A stretch of DNA of 64,000 nucleotides from Microbulbifer flavimaris. Its GTDB lineage: Bacteria > Pseudomonadota > Gammaproteobacteria > Pseudomonadales > Cellvibrionaceae. The notes beneath the pieces are model-generated. The model was not told where the DNA came from. It did not search any database and saw nothing but the letters and a program-made list of their open reading frames with translations. This document shows positions 25,906-37,436 of the stretch, in pieces (position 1 is the first letter of the stretch; each line of letters begins with the position of its first letter). The stretch covers positions 248,001-312,000 of the forward strand of contig NZ_LRFG02000001.1 of the NCBI RefSeq assembly GCF_001641755.2, written 5' to 3'. The translations under genes were made by a program, and so were the position numbers.

Positions 25906-26613
25906 CTAACCGGCGTCGTAGGTGAGCAGGTCAAACAGCGTGGGCAGGTAGTCCTCGCTGGCGACATCCGCCGAGATGGGTGGGAATTCCACGGTAATAC
26001 ACGGCAAGTCGCGTTCGGCACACCAGGTGCCAAATGACCCGGGGGTCGGGTAACCCAGTTCCGTGACCAGGGGGAGCTTGAGCCTCTCTGAGAGCCAGGT
26101 ACCAAGCGGGCTCTCGTCTGGGTCCTCGATACAGGCCAGAGGTTCGTGGATGGTGACCACCCAGGCCGGGTCAAGCTGCTCAATCAGCTGGCACAGCGCC
26201 TCGGTTTCAGGTTCCGAGCCACCGCTGGTGCCAGTCTTGAGGCGGACATCGCGCTCCTCCGCCTGACTGTTCCAGCGATAGACGCTGCCCTCGGCAGTCC
26301 AGTTGCTGGTGGCAAAGTTGCGGTTCAGGTCCACGCCGTTGGCATTGGCCCTCAGCCCCAGCTGGCAGCCATCCGGGTTTACCGCCAGTACCACATGGTG
26401 GTTCAGGAGTTCTGGCGGTAAAGAGCGTAGCGCGCAGGACAGTGCGATCACTGCTGCGGTCTCGTCGCCGTGGGTGCCGGCAATGATCAGTCCCGGCTGC
26501 TTGCCGCGCTGGGCGGGGAAGTAGACCAATGGGGCGCCCATCACGGACTTGCCATAGGTTTCTCGGGGGTGGGTGAACTGGCCGCGATCGGGCCGGGGGC
26601 GCATGGAGGGCAT
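25906..26613 (-). CDS. mpaA: Murein peptide amidase A-like zinc carboxypeptidase (M14)
   Basis: 235 residues. Zinc-peptidase M14 motifs: the ligand site HGDE, then the substrate/second block NPDGCQLGLRANANGVDLNRNF, a HE pair (TIHEPLACIED) and an E in TVEFPP for catalysis. This matches MpaA, which removes meso-diaminopimelate from murein tripeptides. Convergent with the dipeptide epimerase, as in E. coli where mpaA and the epimerase gene are neighbours; the two steps run in sequence. It starts at 26613, about 220 bases from mucD and divergent from it. Confidence 0.9.
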   Translation of the reverse strand: MPSMRPRPDRGQFTHPRETYGKSVMGAPLVYFPAQRGKQPGLIIAGTHGDETAAVIALSCALRSLPPELLNHHVVLAVNPDGCQLGLRANANGVDLNRNFATSNWTAEGSVYRWNSQAEERDVRLKTGTSGGSEPETEALCQLIEQLDPAWVVTIHEPLACIEDPDESPLGTWLSERLKLPLVTELGYPTPGSFGTWCAERDLPCITVEFPPISADVASEDYLPTLFDLLTYDAG

Positions 26614-26680
26614 AGCTTGTTCCGGGAAATAGCTGCTTTGGTGTTCAGTGAATCATTACACTGCTTTACACTAAAGAAGC

Positions 26681-26708
26681 GAACTTTCGCGGCCAAAACG
26701 CCACTAAA
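26681..26708 (+). promoter_or_regulatory. Possible RpoE-type promoter upstream of mucD
   Basis: GAACTT (26681-26686) followed after 17 bases by CTAAA (26704-26708), which weakly matches the sigma-E -10. It would give a 120-base leader to mucD. mucD/degP genes are commonly RpoE targets. The -10 is imperfect, so this is low confidence. Confidence 0.3.
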
Positions 26709-26833
26709 TGGTTACCGAAAACCCGTGGCTCACCGCGGTAAACCCGCACCACACAGAGGGTACGCCGTGGATGAGGTCGATTTCTCGACACTTCGATTGG
26801 ATAGTAGATGGGATAACGAAAGGTAACAAACCG

Positions 26834-28228
26834 ATGCTAAAGCGCGTTACGCAATCCTTTTTCATTCTCTGCCTGATGATCTCGGCATCTGCCTGTGCCC
26901 GGGGTCTGCCCGAACTGACGGACCTGATCGAGCAGAATTCGCCGGCCGTCGTAAAGATCAACACTGTAGAGCGAGCCCGCGCGACCCGCGGTGTCCCGCC
27001 CCAGTACCAGCAGCAGATCCCGGATATCTTCCGGCACCTGCTCGAGCCCCGTGGCCGGGAGCGGCGACCGGCGGCCAGCATGGGCTCCGGTTTCATCATT
27101 TCCGACGATGGCTACGTAGTAACGAACAACCATGTGGTCGATGGCGCTGACCAGGTGGTCGTGACCCTGACTGACCGTCGCGAGTATGACGCCCAGGTGA
27201 TCGGTACCGACGCGCGTTCCGATCTGGCGCTGCTGAAGATCGAAGCGGATGACCTGCCGACCGTTCGCTGGGGGGAATCCGATGAGCTGCAAGTCGGTGA
27301 GTGGGTGGTGGCCATCGGCTCCCCGTTCGGGCTCGACTATTCCGCCAGCGCCGGCATCGTCAGTGCGATGGGGCGCAGCATTCCCAACGAAAGCCGTGAG
27401 AACTACGTGCCGTTCATCCAGACAGATGTGGCGATCAACCCGGGTAACTCCGGCGGCCCGCTGTTCAACCTGGACGGTGAAGTTGTCGGTATCAACAGCC
27501 AGATCTACACCCGCAGCGGAGGCTCCATCGGCCTGTCTTTCGCCATCCCGGCCCGCCTGGCCCAGGATGTCGTGGCGCAGCTGCGTGACAAGGGCCGGGT
27601 AGACCGCGGCTGGTTGGGTGTGGGTATCCAGGATGTGGACCGCGATATGGCCAAGGCCATGGGGCTGGCCCGTCCCTCCGGCGCCCTGGTGGCACAAGTC
27701 GAATCCGGTGCCCCGGCAGACGAGGCTGGCATCCTGGCGGGCGACATCATCACCCGTTTCAACGGTGAGCGAATCGTGGAGCAGGGGGACCTTCCTCATG
27801 TGGTTGGGCAGACCCGCCCGGGTGCTGAGGTACCGGTGGACCTGATGCGCAAGGGCAAGAGTGTGCGTCTCCAGGTCACCGTCGGTGCCCTGCCTGGCGA
27901 AGAGGAGCCCGCCCAGCAGGCCTCGGTTGATCCATCCAACGACATTGGCGGTCGCCTCGGCCTGGTGGTCGAGGAAATCCCGGCAGCGGTCAAGCAGCGC
28001 TGGGGCGTCGAGAGCGGTGTGATCGTGAAACAGGTGGTGCCCGGCAAGCCGGGAGCGAGAGCGGGCCTGCGCAGCGGTGACGTTGTCGCACAGCTTGGCT
28101 TCGAGGAGGTCAAGGATCTCGAGGACTTCCGCCGGGTTGCCAAGTCGCTGCCCAGCGATGAGTTGCTGCCGATCCGCTTCTTCCGCGGCGGCCAGCCGAC
28201 ATTCCGCACCATCCAGATTGACGAGTGA
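26834..28228 (+). CDS. mucD: DegP/MucD-type periplasmic serine protease
   Basis: 464 residues: a signal sequence (MLKRVTQSFFILCLMISASAC), a trypsin-like domain with catalytic His in NNHVVDG (about residue 98), Asp in SDLALLK (about 129) and Ser in GNSGGPL (about 204), then two PDZ domains (from about residues 265 and 375). The signal ends ASAC-ARG, so either SPase I cleavage or lipidation is possible. ATG 26834 follows AAAGG; the longer upstream reading has no ribosome binding site. Such HtrA proteases degrade or chaperone misfolded periplasmic proteins. In Pseudomonas mucD is contiguous with algU-mucABC. Confidence 0.95.
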   Translation: MLKRVTQSFFILCLMISASACARGLPELTDLIEQNSPAVVKINTVERARATRGVPPQYQQQIPDIFRHLLEPRGRERRPAASMGSGFIISDDGYVVTNNHVVDGADQVVVTLTDRREYDAQVIGTDARSDLALLKIEADDLPTVRWGESDELQVGEWVVAIGSPFGLDYSASAGIVSAMGRSIPNESRENYVPFIQTDVAINPGNSGGPLFNLDGEVVGINSQIYTRSGGSIGLSFAIPARLAQDVVAQLRDKGRVDRGWLGVGIQDVDRDMAKAMGLARPSGALVAQVESGAPADEAGILAGDIITRFNGERIVEQGDLPHVVGQTRPGAEVPVDLMRKGKSVRLQVTVGALPGEEEPAQQASVDPSNDIGGRLGLVVEEIPAAVKQRWGVESGVIVKQVVPGKPGARAGLRSGDVVAQLGFEEVKDLEDFRRVAKSLPSDELLPIRFFRGGQPTFRTIQIDE

Positions 28229-28392
28229 CCGTAAACCGGCGGGCGGTGCCCGCCGCTGGCTCGGTAGCAGTGCCGCAAAGTCGGCACGCTACCGGGCACT
28301 CACTACTGATCCCCAGTTCTGATAGACTTGCGCCACGCAACCGGTGTCATTCCCGGCTAACATTCTGATTTTTATAGGGTTTCTACTCCGCA

Positions 28393-30198
<1,806 letters not shown>

Positions 30199-30227
30199 AA
30201 TCCACCAGAACAACAAGAGAACAATGA

Positions 30228-30983
30228 ATGGATATTAATTTTCCGCTGATCCTGCTCTGGCTGGTGGTCATCACCGGTGCGATCTGGCTGGTGGACAGCC
30301 TGTTTTTTGCCCGCCGCCGTCAGCAGGACGCCGAGGAGCCGGTGCTGGTGGAGTACGCCAAGTCGTTCTTTCCGGTGCTGGCGATCGTGTTCATCCTGCG
30401 CTCCTTTGTCGTGGAGCCGTTCCAGATTCCCAGCCGCTCCATGGTACCGACCCTGCAGGTGGGTGACTTTATTCTGGTGAACAAATACGCCTACGGCCTG
30501 CGCCTGCCCATTTCCCGCAAGAAAGTGTTGGATATCGGCGAGCCGGAACGCGGCGATGTGATGGTGTTCTTCCCGCCGCACATGAACGAGACCTACTATA
30601 TCAAGCGGGTAATCGGCCTCCCCGGTGATGAGATCCGTATCGAGGACAATGTGCTCTATATCAACGGTGAGCGGGCCTCGCAGGAACTGATCCAGGCGCT
30701 GCCGCCGGCCAACCCCCAGGTCGAAGTGATGTGGGAGGAGATCGATGGGGAGCGACACCTGATGGCCCGGCATATTGAGCCGAGCCGCTTCGCCAATTTC
30801 AGTGGCGTGGTCCCGGAAGGGCATTATTTCATGGTGGGAGACAATCGAGACAACAGCCTGGATAGCCGCGAATGGGGCTTCGTGCCCGAGCGGGATATCG
30901 TAGGCAAGGCGTTTGCCATCTGGATGCACTGGGAGGATCTGTTCAGCCTGCCGAGTTTCGAGCGGGTAGGCTCGATCCAGTAG
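30228..30983 (+). CDS. lepB: Signal peptidase I
   Basis: Inner-membrane protease that releases exported proteins from their signal peptides. 251 residues with two N-terminal helices (about 4-22, and 55-75), then the S26 motifs: catalytic Ser in SRSMVPTLQVGD and Lys in YYIKRVIGLPGD, plus the final GDNRDNSLDSREWGFVPE block. Shorter than E. coli LepB (324) but normal for many marine gammaproteobacteria. Clear start after lepA; DUF4845 next. Confidence 0.97.
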   Translation: MDINFPLILLWLVVITGAIWLVDSLFFARRRQQDAEEPVLVEYAKSFFPVLAIVFILRSFVVEPFQIPSRSMVPTLQVGDFILVNKYAYGLRLPISRKKVLDIGEPERGDVMVFFPPHMNETYYIKRVIGLPGDEIRIEDNVLYINGERASQELIQALPPANPQVEVMWEEIDGERHLMARHIEPSRFANFSGVVPEGHYFMVGDNRDNSLDSREWGFVPERDIVGKAFAIWMHWEDLFSLPSFERVGSIQ

Positions 30984-31041
30984 ACCCGTTCGCGAATGGA
31001 ATCGGATACTAGTCGACAATAACAAAATCGAGGGCTTTTCC

Positions 31042-31482
31042 ATGTCTGGGCAACTGCAAAATTCCCTGCGCGGCCAGCGCGGCATGAGTTACTGGGGCTG
31101 GCTGATGGTGGTGGCCGTATTCGGCTTCGTGCTTACCTGTGTTTCCAAGATGGGGCCGGCCTATATCGACGCCTATTACGTCGATGAAGGGCTACGCAAA
31201 CTGGCGGATAACCCGACCCTGCGGGATATGACACGCAGTGAAATCAAGCGCGAGCTGGACCGCTTCTTCCTGATTAACAATGTGCGCGGCGAGCCCACCA
31301 AGGCGGTGCAGGTGATCCGCGGCGCGGACAGCATGCTGGTGAGTGTCGATTACGAGCTGCGCCAGCCGCTGATCTATAACGTCGATGTGATAATGAAGTT
31401 CAACAAGCAGCTCAACACCTCCAAGGCGGAACTCTGCTGTGAACCGCTGGTAGACCTGGAACAATTCCGTAAACGTGACTGA
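31042..31482 (+). CDS. DUF4845 family membrane protein
   Basis: 146 residues. An N-terminal cytoplasmic stub ([11 protein letters not shown]) precedes one transmembrane helix (about 17-36, [20 protein letters not shown]) with a GMSYWGW start typical of DUF4845 proteins; the rest is a periplasmic domain with [19 protein letters not shown]. The family is usually found between lepB and rnc, as here; no function is known. Overlaps rnc by eight bases, implying coupling. Confidence 0.88.
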   Translation: MSGQLQNSLRGQRGMSYWGWLMVVAVFGFVLTCVSKMGPAYIDAYYVDEGLRKLADNPTLRDMTRSEIKRELDRFFLINNVRGEPTKAVQVIRGADSMLVSVDYELRQPLIYNVDVIMKFNKQLNTSKAELCCEPLVDLEQFRKRD

Positions 31483-32155
31483 TATTCTCCTCGAGCGCCT
31501 TTGCCTGCGGCTCGGCCACCAATTTTCCCGGCCCGATCTGCTGCAACTGGCGCTGACCCACCGCTCTGCCGGCAGCCGTAACAACGAACGGCTCGAATTC
31601 CTCGGCGACTCCATCCTTGGCTTTACCATCGGTGCGGCCCTTTTCGACAAGTTCCCCGAGGGGCGCGAAGGGCAGCTGAGTCGCCTGCGTGCACAGCTGG
31701 TGAGCGGTGAGACGCTGGCCAAGCTGGCGCGAGAGATGGAGATCGGCGATTGCCTGCGCCTGGGCGAGGGCGAAATGAAAAGCGGTGGCTTCCGCCGCGC
31801 CTCCATCCTGGCGGATGCCGTGGAGGCTCTGATCGGCGCGATCTACCTGGATGCTGGTCTCGAGGCAGCCCGGGAGCGGGTGCTGGCCTGGTTTGCCAGC
31901 CGCCTGGAAAACCTTTCCCTCGAAACCGCCAAAGACCCCAAGACCCGCCTGCAGGAGTGGTTGCAGGCGCGTCAGCGTCCGCTACCTGAATACACCGTGG
32001 TGGACGTGTCCGGTGCCGAGCACGCGCAGCGCTTCGTGGTGGAGTGTCGTGTAAAGGGCCTCAGTGCTCCGGTTCGGGGCGAGGCGAGCAGCCGCCGCAG
32101 CGCGGAGAAGCTCGCAGCCACCGAGGCGTACAAGCGCCTTGTCGGTGAAAATTGA
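31475..32155 (+). CDS. rnc: Ribonuclease III
   Basis: Double-stranded-RNA endonuclease for rRNA and mRNA processing. 226 residues. The catalytic signature [13 protein letters not shown] is near residue 35, the second acidic pair is in [19 protein letters not shown], and a C-terminal double-stranded-RNA-binding domain ends [21 protein letters not shown] 31475 overlaps the DUF4845 stop. era follows after a 104-base gap that contains a hairpin. Confidence 0.97.
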   Translation: MTDILLERLCLRLGHQFSRPDLLQLALTHRSAGSRNNERLEFLGDSILGFTIGAALFDKFPEGREGQLSRLRAQLVSGETLAKLAREMEIGDCLRLGEGEMKSGGFRRASILADAVEALIGAIYLDAGLEAARERVLAWFASRLENLSLETAKDPKTRLQEWLQARQRPLPEYTVVDVSGAEHAQRFVVECRVKGLSAPVRGEASSRRSAEKLAATEAYKRLVGEN

Positions 32156-32226
32156 CCTTACACTCTTATTGATTGCCCTCCGGGCCTGATTCGCGACTGT
32201 GGCCCACTGGGGCTGCGGATGCGGAG

Positions 32227-32240
32227 CCGCCGTGCGGCGG
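32227..32240 (+). other. Small hairpin ahead of the era ribosome binding site
   Basis: CCGCC (32227-32231) and GGCGG (32236-32240) pair around a GTGC loop, ten bases before the GGAGA ribosome site of era. In an rnc-era transcript this could be an RNase III or translation-control structure; only the stem is visible. Confidence 0.25.
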
Positions 32241-32259
32241 TGAATTATTGGAGAATACC

Positions 32260-33159
32260 TTGACTGAACAATCCTCCCGCTGCGGTTATGTGGCCATCGT
32301 AGGCCGTCCAAACGTGGGCAAGTCCACGCTGCTGAACCACATGCTGGGGCAGAAGCTGGCGATCACCTCACGCAAGCCGCAGACGACCCGCCACAACATG
32401 CTCGGTATCAAGACCGACGGCACCAACCAGATTATCTTTGTCGATACTCCGGGGCTGCACGCGGACGCGGACAAGGCGATCAACCGCTACATGAACCGTG
32501 CCGCCAGCAGCGCAGCCCGGGACGTGGATGTGGTGGTCTTTGTGGTGGAGAGAACCCGCTGGACCGAGGGCGACCAGCTGGTGGCAGACAAGCTGCGCGG
32601 GCTGAAGTGCCCGTTGATCATTGCCGTCAACAAGGTGGACCAGCTGGAGGACAAGGGCGAGCTGCTGCCGCAGCTGCAGGCCCTGGCGGAGCAGCACCCG
32701 AACGCGGAGATAGTGCCGATTTCTGCCCTGCGTGGTGTCAACCTGGATACGCTGGAGCAGGTCATCGTCGATCGGCTGCCCCAGGGTCTGCATTTTTTCC
32801 CCGAGGACCAGATCACCGACCGCAGCTCCCGCTTCCTGGCGGCGGAGATCGTGCGCGAGAAAGTCATGCGCCAGCTGGGGGCCGAAGTGCCTTACCAGGT
32901 CACTGTTGAGGTGGAAGAATTCAGCCAGGACGGCCCGATCCTGCATATCAGTGCAGCCATTCTCGTCGAACGCTCGGGCCAGAAGCGCATCATCATTGGC
33001 AACAAGGGTGAGCGTATCAAGCAGATTGGCAGCCAGGCGCGCCAGGATATGGAGCGCCTGTTTGACAGCAAGGTCATGTTGAATCTGTGGGTCAAGGTAA
33101 AGTCGGGCTGGTCTGACGACGAGCGCGCCCTGCGCAGCCTGGGTTATCGCGACGACTGA
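32260..33159 (+). CDS. era: GTPase Era
   Basis: Ras-like GTPase that binds 16S rRNA 3' end during 30S maturation. 299 residues from TTG 32260 (E. coli 301). P-loop [12 protein letters not shown], switch [18 protein letters not shown] and the C-terminal KH domain ([22 protein letters not shown]). TTG 32260 is chosen because GGAGA ends six bases before it; upstream in-frame ORF sequence lacks similarity. The rnc-era pair is conserved. Confidence 0.97.
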   Translation: MTEQSSRCGYVAIVGRPNVGKSTLLNHMLGQKLAITSRKPQTTRHNMLGIKTDGTNQIIFVDTPGLHADADKAINRYMNRAASSAARDVDVVVFVVERTRWTEGDQLVADKLRGLKCPLIIAVNKVDQLEDKGELLPQLQALAEQHPNAEIVPISALRGVNLDTLEQVIVDRLPQGLHFFPEDQITDRSSRFLAAEIVREKVMRQLGAEVPYQVTVEVEEFSQDGPILHISAAILVERSGQKRIIIGNKGERIKQIGSQARQDMERLFDSKVMLNLWVKVKSGWSDDERALRSLGYRDD

Positions 33160-33247
33160 CCTTTCGTTGCTGGCGGTGCACGGCGGGGGGAGATTATGCG
33201 ATGCTCCTTGCCATAGAACCGCCCTTTGAACCCGGGTCGCCACCGTC

Positions 33248-34000
33248 ATGTCGTTTCAGCAACCCCCACAACCTGCCTATATCCTGCACTCGAGGCCATT
33301 TCGTGACTCGAGCCTGATCCTCGAACTGCTCACTCCCGGGCAGGGGCGGATCGGCTGTGTGGCTCGCGGGGCGCGACGGGACAAACAGCGCCGCCAGCAG
33401 TCACTGCAGCCTTTCAGTCCATTGCTGGTGACACTGATGGGGCGGGGCGATCTCAAGACCCTGGGGCCGGTGGAAAGTGCCGGCAGTGCCTACTGGTTAC
33501 GAGGGCGCGCAGTTTACGGCGGCCTTTACGTCAACGAATTATTGATGCGGCTGCTGCCGGTGGGGGAATCCCAGTACCAGGTGTTCGCCGCCTACCAGAA
33601 TCTGCTGCGAGAGCTCAATGCCCTGGCGGGGGAAGAGGCCGACGAGCTGTTGGCGCCCCTGCGGCGTTTCGAGTTGGCGCTTCTTGCCGAGATGGGTAAC
33701 TGCCCCTCGCTGGATTACTGTGCGGCAACTCAGGGGCCGCTGGAGCCGACCGCCGTTTATAGACTGGAGCGGGAGACAGGTTTCGTGCCGGTGCATCGAC
33801 ACGACGGCGCGGCCGCCAGGGCTGACGAGTTCAGCGGCCGGGAATTGCTGGAGCTTCACCGGGCGTTGCAGGGGGGTGAGCTGGCGTCGGGATTGCTCAC
33901 GGCGGCACGGCGCCTGAGCAGTTTATTGCTCGCTCCGCTGCTTGGTGAAAAACCACTGCAGAGCAGGGAATTATTTAAACAGGTCTACGGTAAAAAGTGA
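33248..34000 (+). CDS. recO: DNA repair protein RecO
   Basis: Loads RecA with RecR at gaps (RecF pathway). 250 residues with the N-terminal OB fold (AYILHSRPFRDSSLILELLTPGQGRIGCVARGAR) and C-terminal helical domain. No zinc-binding cysteine cluster is apparent, as in E. coli RecO. It lies 88 bases after era and overlaps acpS by 4 bases (GTGA). Confidence 0.93.
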   Translation: MSFQQPPQPAYILHSRPFRDSSLILELLTPGQGRIGCVARGARRDKQRRQQSLQPFSPLLVTLMGRGDLKTLGPVESAGSAYWLRGRAVYGGLYVNELLMRLLPVGESQYQVFAAYQNLLRELNALAGEEADELLAPLRRFELALLAEMGNCPSLDYCAATQGPLEPTAVYRLERETGFVPVHRHDGAAARADEFSGRELLELHRALQGGELASGLLTAARRLSSLLLAPLLGEKPLQSRELFKQVYGKK

Positions 34001-34392
34001 TCGTTAGTATCGGCACCGACATCTGCAGCTACACCCGCATCGAGGCGGCCTGGCGTCGCTTTGGGGACCGCTTTGTCGAGCGTGTGCTCAGTGCACCGGA
34101 GCGTGAGGCGCTCTACCAACTGGCAGTGCCCAACCGCGCCGCCTATCTTTGCAAGCGCTTTGCCGCCAAGGAGGCCCTCGGCAAGGCGCTCGGGACCGGT
34201 ATCGGCGCCGGCATCTCCTGGCAGGACATCGAGGTGCGCCGTCGGCGCGGCCTGGGGCCAGAGGTCAGGCTGAGTGGCGAGGCTTTGCGGCGTGCTGAAA
34301 AGCTCGGTGTCGGTCGCATTCACCTGACGCTTTCTGACGAGAAGGATTTCGCCCTGGCTTTCGTTATCTTCGAGGCCGCCCCCCAGTCCTGA
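33997..34392 (+). CDS. acpS: Holo-[acyl-carrier-protein] synthase
   Basis: Transfers 4'-phosphopantetheine to ACP. 131 residues. The metal-binding VSIGTDICSYTRIE (Asp near residue 8) and the KRFAAKEALGKALGTGI signature (Glu) are both present, and the ending HLTLSDEKDFALAFVI is typical. The start is GTG 33997, overlapping the recO stop. In many gammaproteobacteria pdxJ sits between recO and acpS; here it is absent. Confidence 0.95.
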   Translation: MIVSIGTDICSYTRIEAAWRRFGDRFVERVLSAPEREALYQLAVPNRAAYLCKRFAAKEALGKALGTGIGAGISWQDIEVRRRRGLGPEVRLSGEALRRAEKLGVGRIHLTLSDEKDFALAFVIFEAAPQS

Positions 34393-34439
34393 CGGGTTTG
34401 CCTCAGGGGGAAAAGAGGATCAAACATCGGGTGCCGGCA

Positions 34440-37277
34440 CTACTCACCGGCCCCCTCCAGCTCCACCAGGCCGAAAAGCACATCCAGGTCCTGCTCGGAG
34501 GCCCACTCCCGCAGGGCGCGAATCTCCCGGATCACCGCATCCACCGCGCGCTCGTCGATCGTCGTTTCCTCATCGTCCTGCAAGGGGCGGAGCAACTCCT
34601 GCAGACGTCCGGTGCTTTCCCGCAGCCGGGGCACACCGCAGTAACAGCAGCCTCCGTGTACCCGGTGCACAAGCTCGAACAGGCCGCGGTGGTCGCCGGC
34701 GGCAAACAGCCGATGCATTTCCTGCTCGTCTGCCACCAGCCCGCGAATCAGCATCTGTAGCATGTCCCTGGCGAGAGCGGCATCGTTGTTGCTCAGTTCG
34801 AGGCTCTCGCCAATGTCTACCAGTCGCGGAATGTCGAGGGCGTTTCGCTCGGGCCGCTGCGGGGCGATGATTTTCATCCAGCGCTGGATTGTGTGGCTGA
34901 GCTGGGCCTCACTCACCGGCTTGCTGAGGTAGTCGTCGAGGCCCGCTGCCAACAGGCGTGCCTTTTCCTCGGTACCGACATGGGCGGTGAGCGCGATGAT
35001 GGGGGTCCGGCGATCGGCCTCTCCGGCGCGGATCTGCCGGGTGGTCTCGATACCATCCATCCCGGGCATCTGAATGTCCATCAGGATCAGGTCGAAGGGC
35101 TGCTGCCCACAGAGCTCCAGCGCTTCCTCTCCGCTGGCGGCGACAGTGGTCTCCACGCCCTGGCCCCGTAACAACTCTCCGATCAACAGGCGATTGGCCT
35201 CGTGGTCGTCGACGGCAAGCACCCTCGGGGCTTCGGGGCCAGGCAGTGCAGGATAAAGTCCGGTAGGTTTCACCGAGTTCTGTTGTGGAGCGGCACGGCG
35301 CAGTGCTCGCAGCAGGTTGTCGCGAGTCACCGGTTTGGCCAGGAACGCGAGTGCCCGTGTACGCAGGGGTTCATAGCAGCGGCGGAGCTCCACCGGGGAA
35401 CCCTGCACGATAATCCGGCATTGGTAGGTGTCGGCCAGGCATTGCACGCAGCGAATGAACGGCTCGAAATCACCGCCGGCAATGCCGGTATCGATAATGA
35501 CCGCATCGGGCAGGGCATCGTGCCGCCACATCTGTTCAATCGCGGGTTCCAGGGTGTCGGACTCCCCGATTTCCACCGGTTCCACTTCCCAGTGCTGCAG
35601 CAGTTGTGCCACCTGCATACGTGTCATCCGGTTGGGGTCTGCAAGCAGGATTCGGGAGCCGGGAAAGCGTTCGCGGATGGGGTTGGTGCGGTTGCGCTCC
35701 AGCTGCAGAGGCAGGCACACCCAGTAAGTCGCGCCGCTGCCAACGGCCTCGTCAACACCGATGCTGCCACCCATCTGCACGATCAGGCTTCTGGCGATAG
35801 CGAGTCCCAGCCCTGTGCTGCTGATCTGCTGGCCCTGTTCATGGGGAGAGGCCTCAAGCAGCTGGTGCAGTTCGCGCCGGGCCTGGGGCACGGCGCGGTT
35901 GCCGAGATCAGTGACACTCAGCCGCACCACCAGCTCGGAGTCCTTGCCGCTCTGGACACTCAAGCGCACCGGAATATTGCCATCGGAGGAGTGGCGCACT
36001 GCATTACTGACCAGGCTGGTAAAGATCTGTTTGATGCGCAGGGGGTCGCCAATAAGCGTGCGCGGCAGCTGGTTGTCGATCAGCGGCACCAGTTCCAGGC
36101 GCTGGTCGTAGGCAAAGGGAGCGAGAATCTGCAGGGTCTCCTCCAGCACCAGCCCAAGGTCCATGGGCGTGTGATCGAGTACCAGGTTCCCCGACTCGAT
36201 GCGGGAGAAATCCATGATGTCGTTGATGGTGGTGAGCAGGTTCTCCGATGAGCGCAGTATCGTCTGCAGGTAATCCTGCTGCAGCTCGTCCAGCTCGGTC
36301 TTCAGGAGCAGGTTGGTAAAACCGATGATGCCATTGAGTGGCGTGCGGATCTCATGGCTGGTGTTGGCCAGGAACGTGGACTTGACCCGGCTCCCTTCCA
36401 CCGCCTTCTTTCTCGCCAGGTCCAGCTCAATATTCTGTTCCTCCATGGCATCCAGTGACTGGCGCAGATCCTCCATGGACTGCAGGACGTTGGATTTGTA
36501 CTCCTCCTGATAAACGCGAAGGTTTTCTGCCATGGAATTGATGCGGCTGGACAGGCGGTGCAGCTCGCGGTTATTCATTTCCTCGTCCCGGCTCTCGAAG
36601 TGGCCGCGACCGATAGACTCGAGTCGGTCGCCTAGCCGCTCGAATACACGGCCGAATCTCTCGGACAGGAAAGTGGCCCAGATCAGCGCCCCCAAAGTGC
36701 AGAGAATCAGTCCCAGCAGTGTGACCAGGGCCACCTGGTAGGTTCCGACAATAAAATAGGGGCGGTGGAGCTCGATGCTGATCCAGCAGGTGATCTCCTC
36801 ACCTTTGAAGGGGTGAAGTACCTGCAGGCTGTCGCCCCGCTCAAAAATAAACGGTTCCCGGTGTTTCACATCCTCGGCCGTGATATCCACCTTCGGTCGC
36901 GGCCCCTGGCTGGCGAGCAGCTTCAGCCCGGTCTCCGGGTCCAGGTCGGCGCTATCTGCGGAGTAAATGTGGACCGAGCGCACCATATCCTTCTCCAGCA
37001 TCAACGCCATCAGGCTCTTGTCGAGCCACTCCAGGCGCAAGTGCGTGGGGTGCTCACCGCTGAGATCGATCAGCTCGGCCAGCTGTTCGGCACTGGCGCG
37101 ACCGTGGGCCAGCAGCAGCTGTCGGCGCTCATGTATCTGTTGCAGTGTGAAGAGGACCCCCAGGGTTACCGCCAGCACCAGCGAGGGAGCCAGGGTAAAG
37201 CGGAACACAAGCGCTCGCAGGGAGGGCAGGCGTTCTGGTGACTGATTTGCCTGTCCCGGTGATTGGGTTGCGGCCAT
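34440..37277 (-). CDS. GacS/BarA-type hybrid sensor histidine kinase
   Basis: 945 residues. Two transmembrane helices (about 26-46 and 180-200) flank a periplasmic sensor; then HAMP, coiled coil, HisKA with [20 protein letters not shown] (His near residue 308), ATPase with SNAVRH and [10 protein letters not shown], a degenerate receiver (ILLADPNRM... VIIDTG), a complete receiver ([25 protein letters not shown]) and a C-terminal HPt domain ([11 protein letters not shown]). This layout is GacS/BarA, which acts on GacA/UvrY and the Csr small RNAs. The ATPase G1 box is DLGNRAV instead of DxGxG. Divergent from cysM, as known for gacS-cysM neighbourhoods. Confidence 0.9.
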   Translation of the reverse strand: MAATQSPGQANQSPERLPSLRALVFRFTLAPSLVLAVTLGVLFTLQQIHERRQLLLAHGRASAEQLAELIDLSGEHPTHLRLEWLDKSLMALMLEKDMVRSVHIYSADSADLDPETGLKLLASQGPRPKVDITAEDVKHREPFIFERGDSLQVLHPFKGEEITCWISIELHRPYFIVGTYQVALVTLLGLILCTLGALIWATFLSERFGRVFERLGDRLESIGRGHFESRDEEMNNRELHRLSSRINSMAENLRVYQEEYKSNVLQSMEDLRQSLDAMEEQNIELDLARKKAVEGSRVKSTFLANTSHEIRTPLNGIIGFTNLLLKTELDELQQDYLQTILRSSENLLTTINDIMDFSRIESGNLVLDHTPMDLGLVLEETLQILAPFAYDQRLELVPLIDNQLPRTLIGDPLRIKQIFTSLVSNAVRHSSDGNIPVRLSVQSGKDSELVVRLSVTDLGNRAVPQARRELHQLLEASPHEQGQQISSTGLGLAIARSLIVQMGGSIGVDEAVGSGATYWVCLPLQLERNRTNPIRERFPGSRILLADPNRMTRMQVAQLLQHWEVEPVEIGESDTLEPAIEQMWRHDALPDAVIIDTGIAGGDFEPFIRCVQCLADTYQCRIIVQGSPVELRRCYEPLRTRALAFLAKPVTRDNLLRALRRAAPQQNSVKPTGLYPALPGPEAPRVLAVDDHEANRLLIGELLRGQGVETTVAASGEEALELCGQQPFDLILMDIQMPGMDGIETTRQIRAGEADRRTPIIALTAHVGTEEKARLLAAGLDDYLSKPVSEAQLSHTIQRWMKIIAPQRPERNALDIPRLVDIGESLELSNNDAALARDMLQMLIRGLVADEQEMHRLFAAGDHRGLFELVHRVHGGCCYCGVPRLRESTGRLQELLRPLQDDEETTIDERAVDAVIREIRALREWASEQDLDVLFGLVELEGAGE

Positions 37278-37436
37278 GGGGGAACCCCCGATTGGTGATC
37301 GTGTTATTTTTGTTCGATTCTACCTGCTGTAGCGCGAGACTGGTAGGCGCACGGTCAGGTGCGGGGTGTCGAGGTCGCAGGTGGGGCGCCTGGAGGGTAG
37401 AATGGCGCTCCGCTCTGCGTTGGAACAAGCTCACTT

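Noticed and set aside
26834-26896. mucD as lipoprotein
   Set aside because: The ASAC sequence is a poor lipobox (Ala at -3) and homologues use ordinary signal peptides; kept only as an option.
28238-28254. Seven-bp hairpin after mucD
   Set aside because: No T-tract follows; could be a weak structure but does not qualify as an intrinsic terminator.
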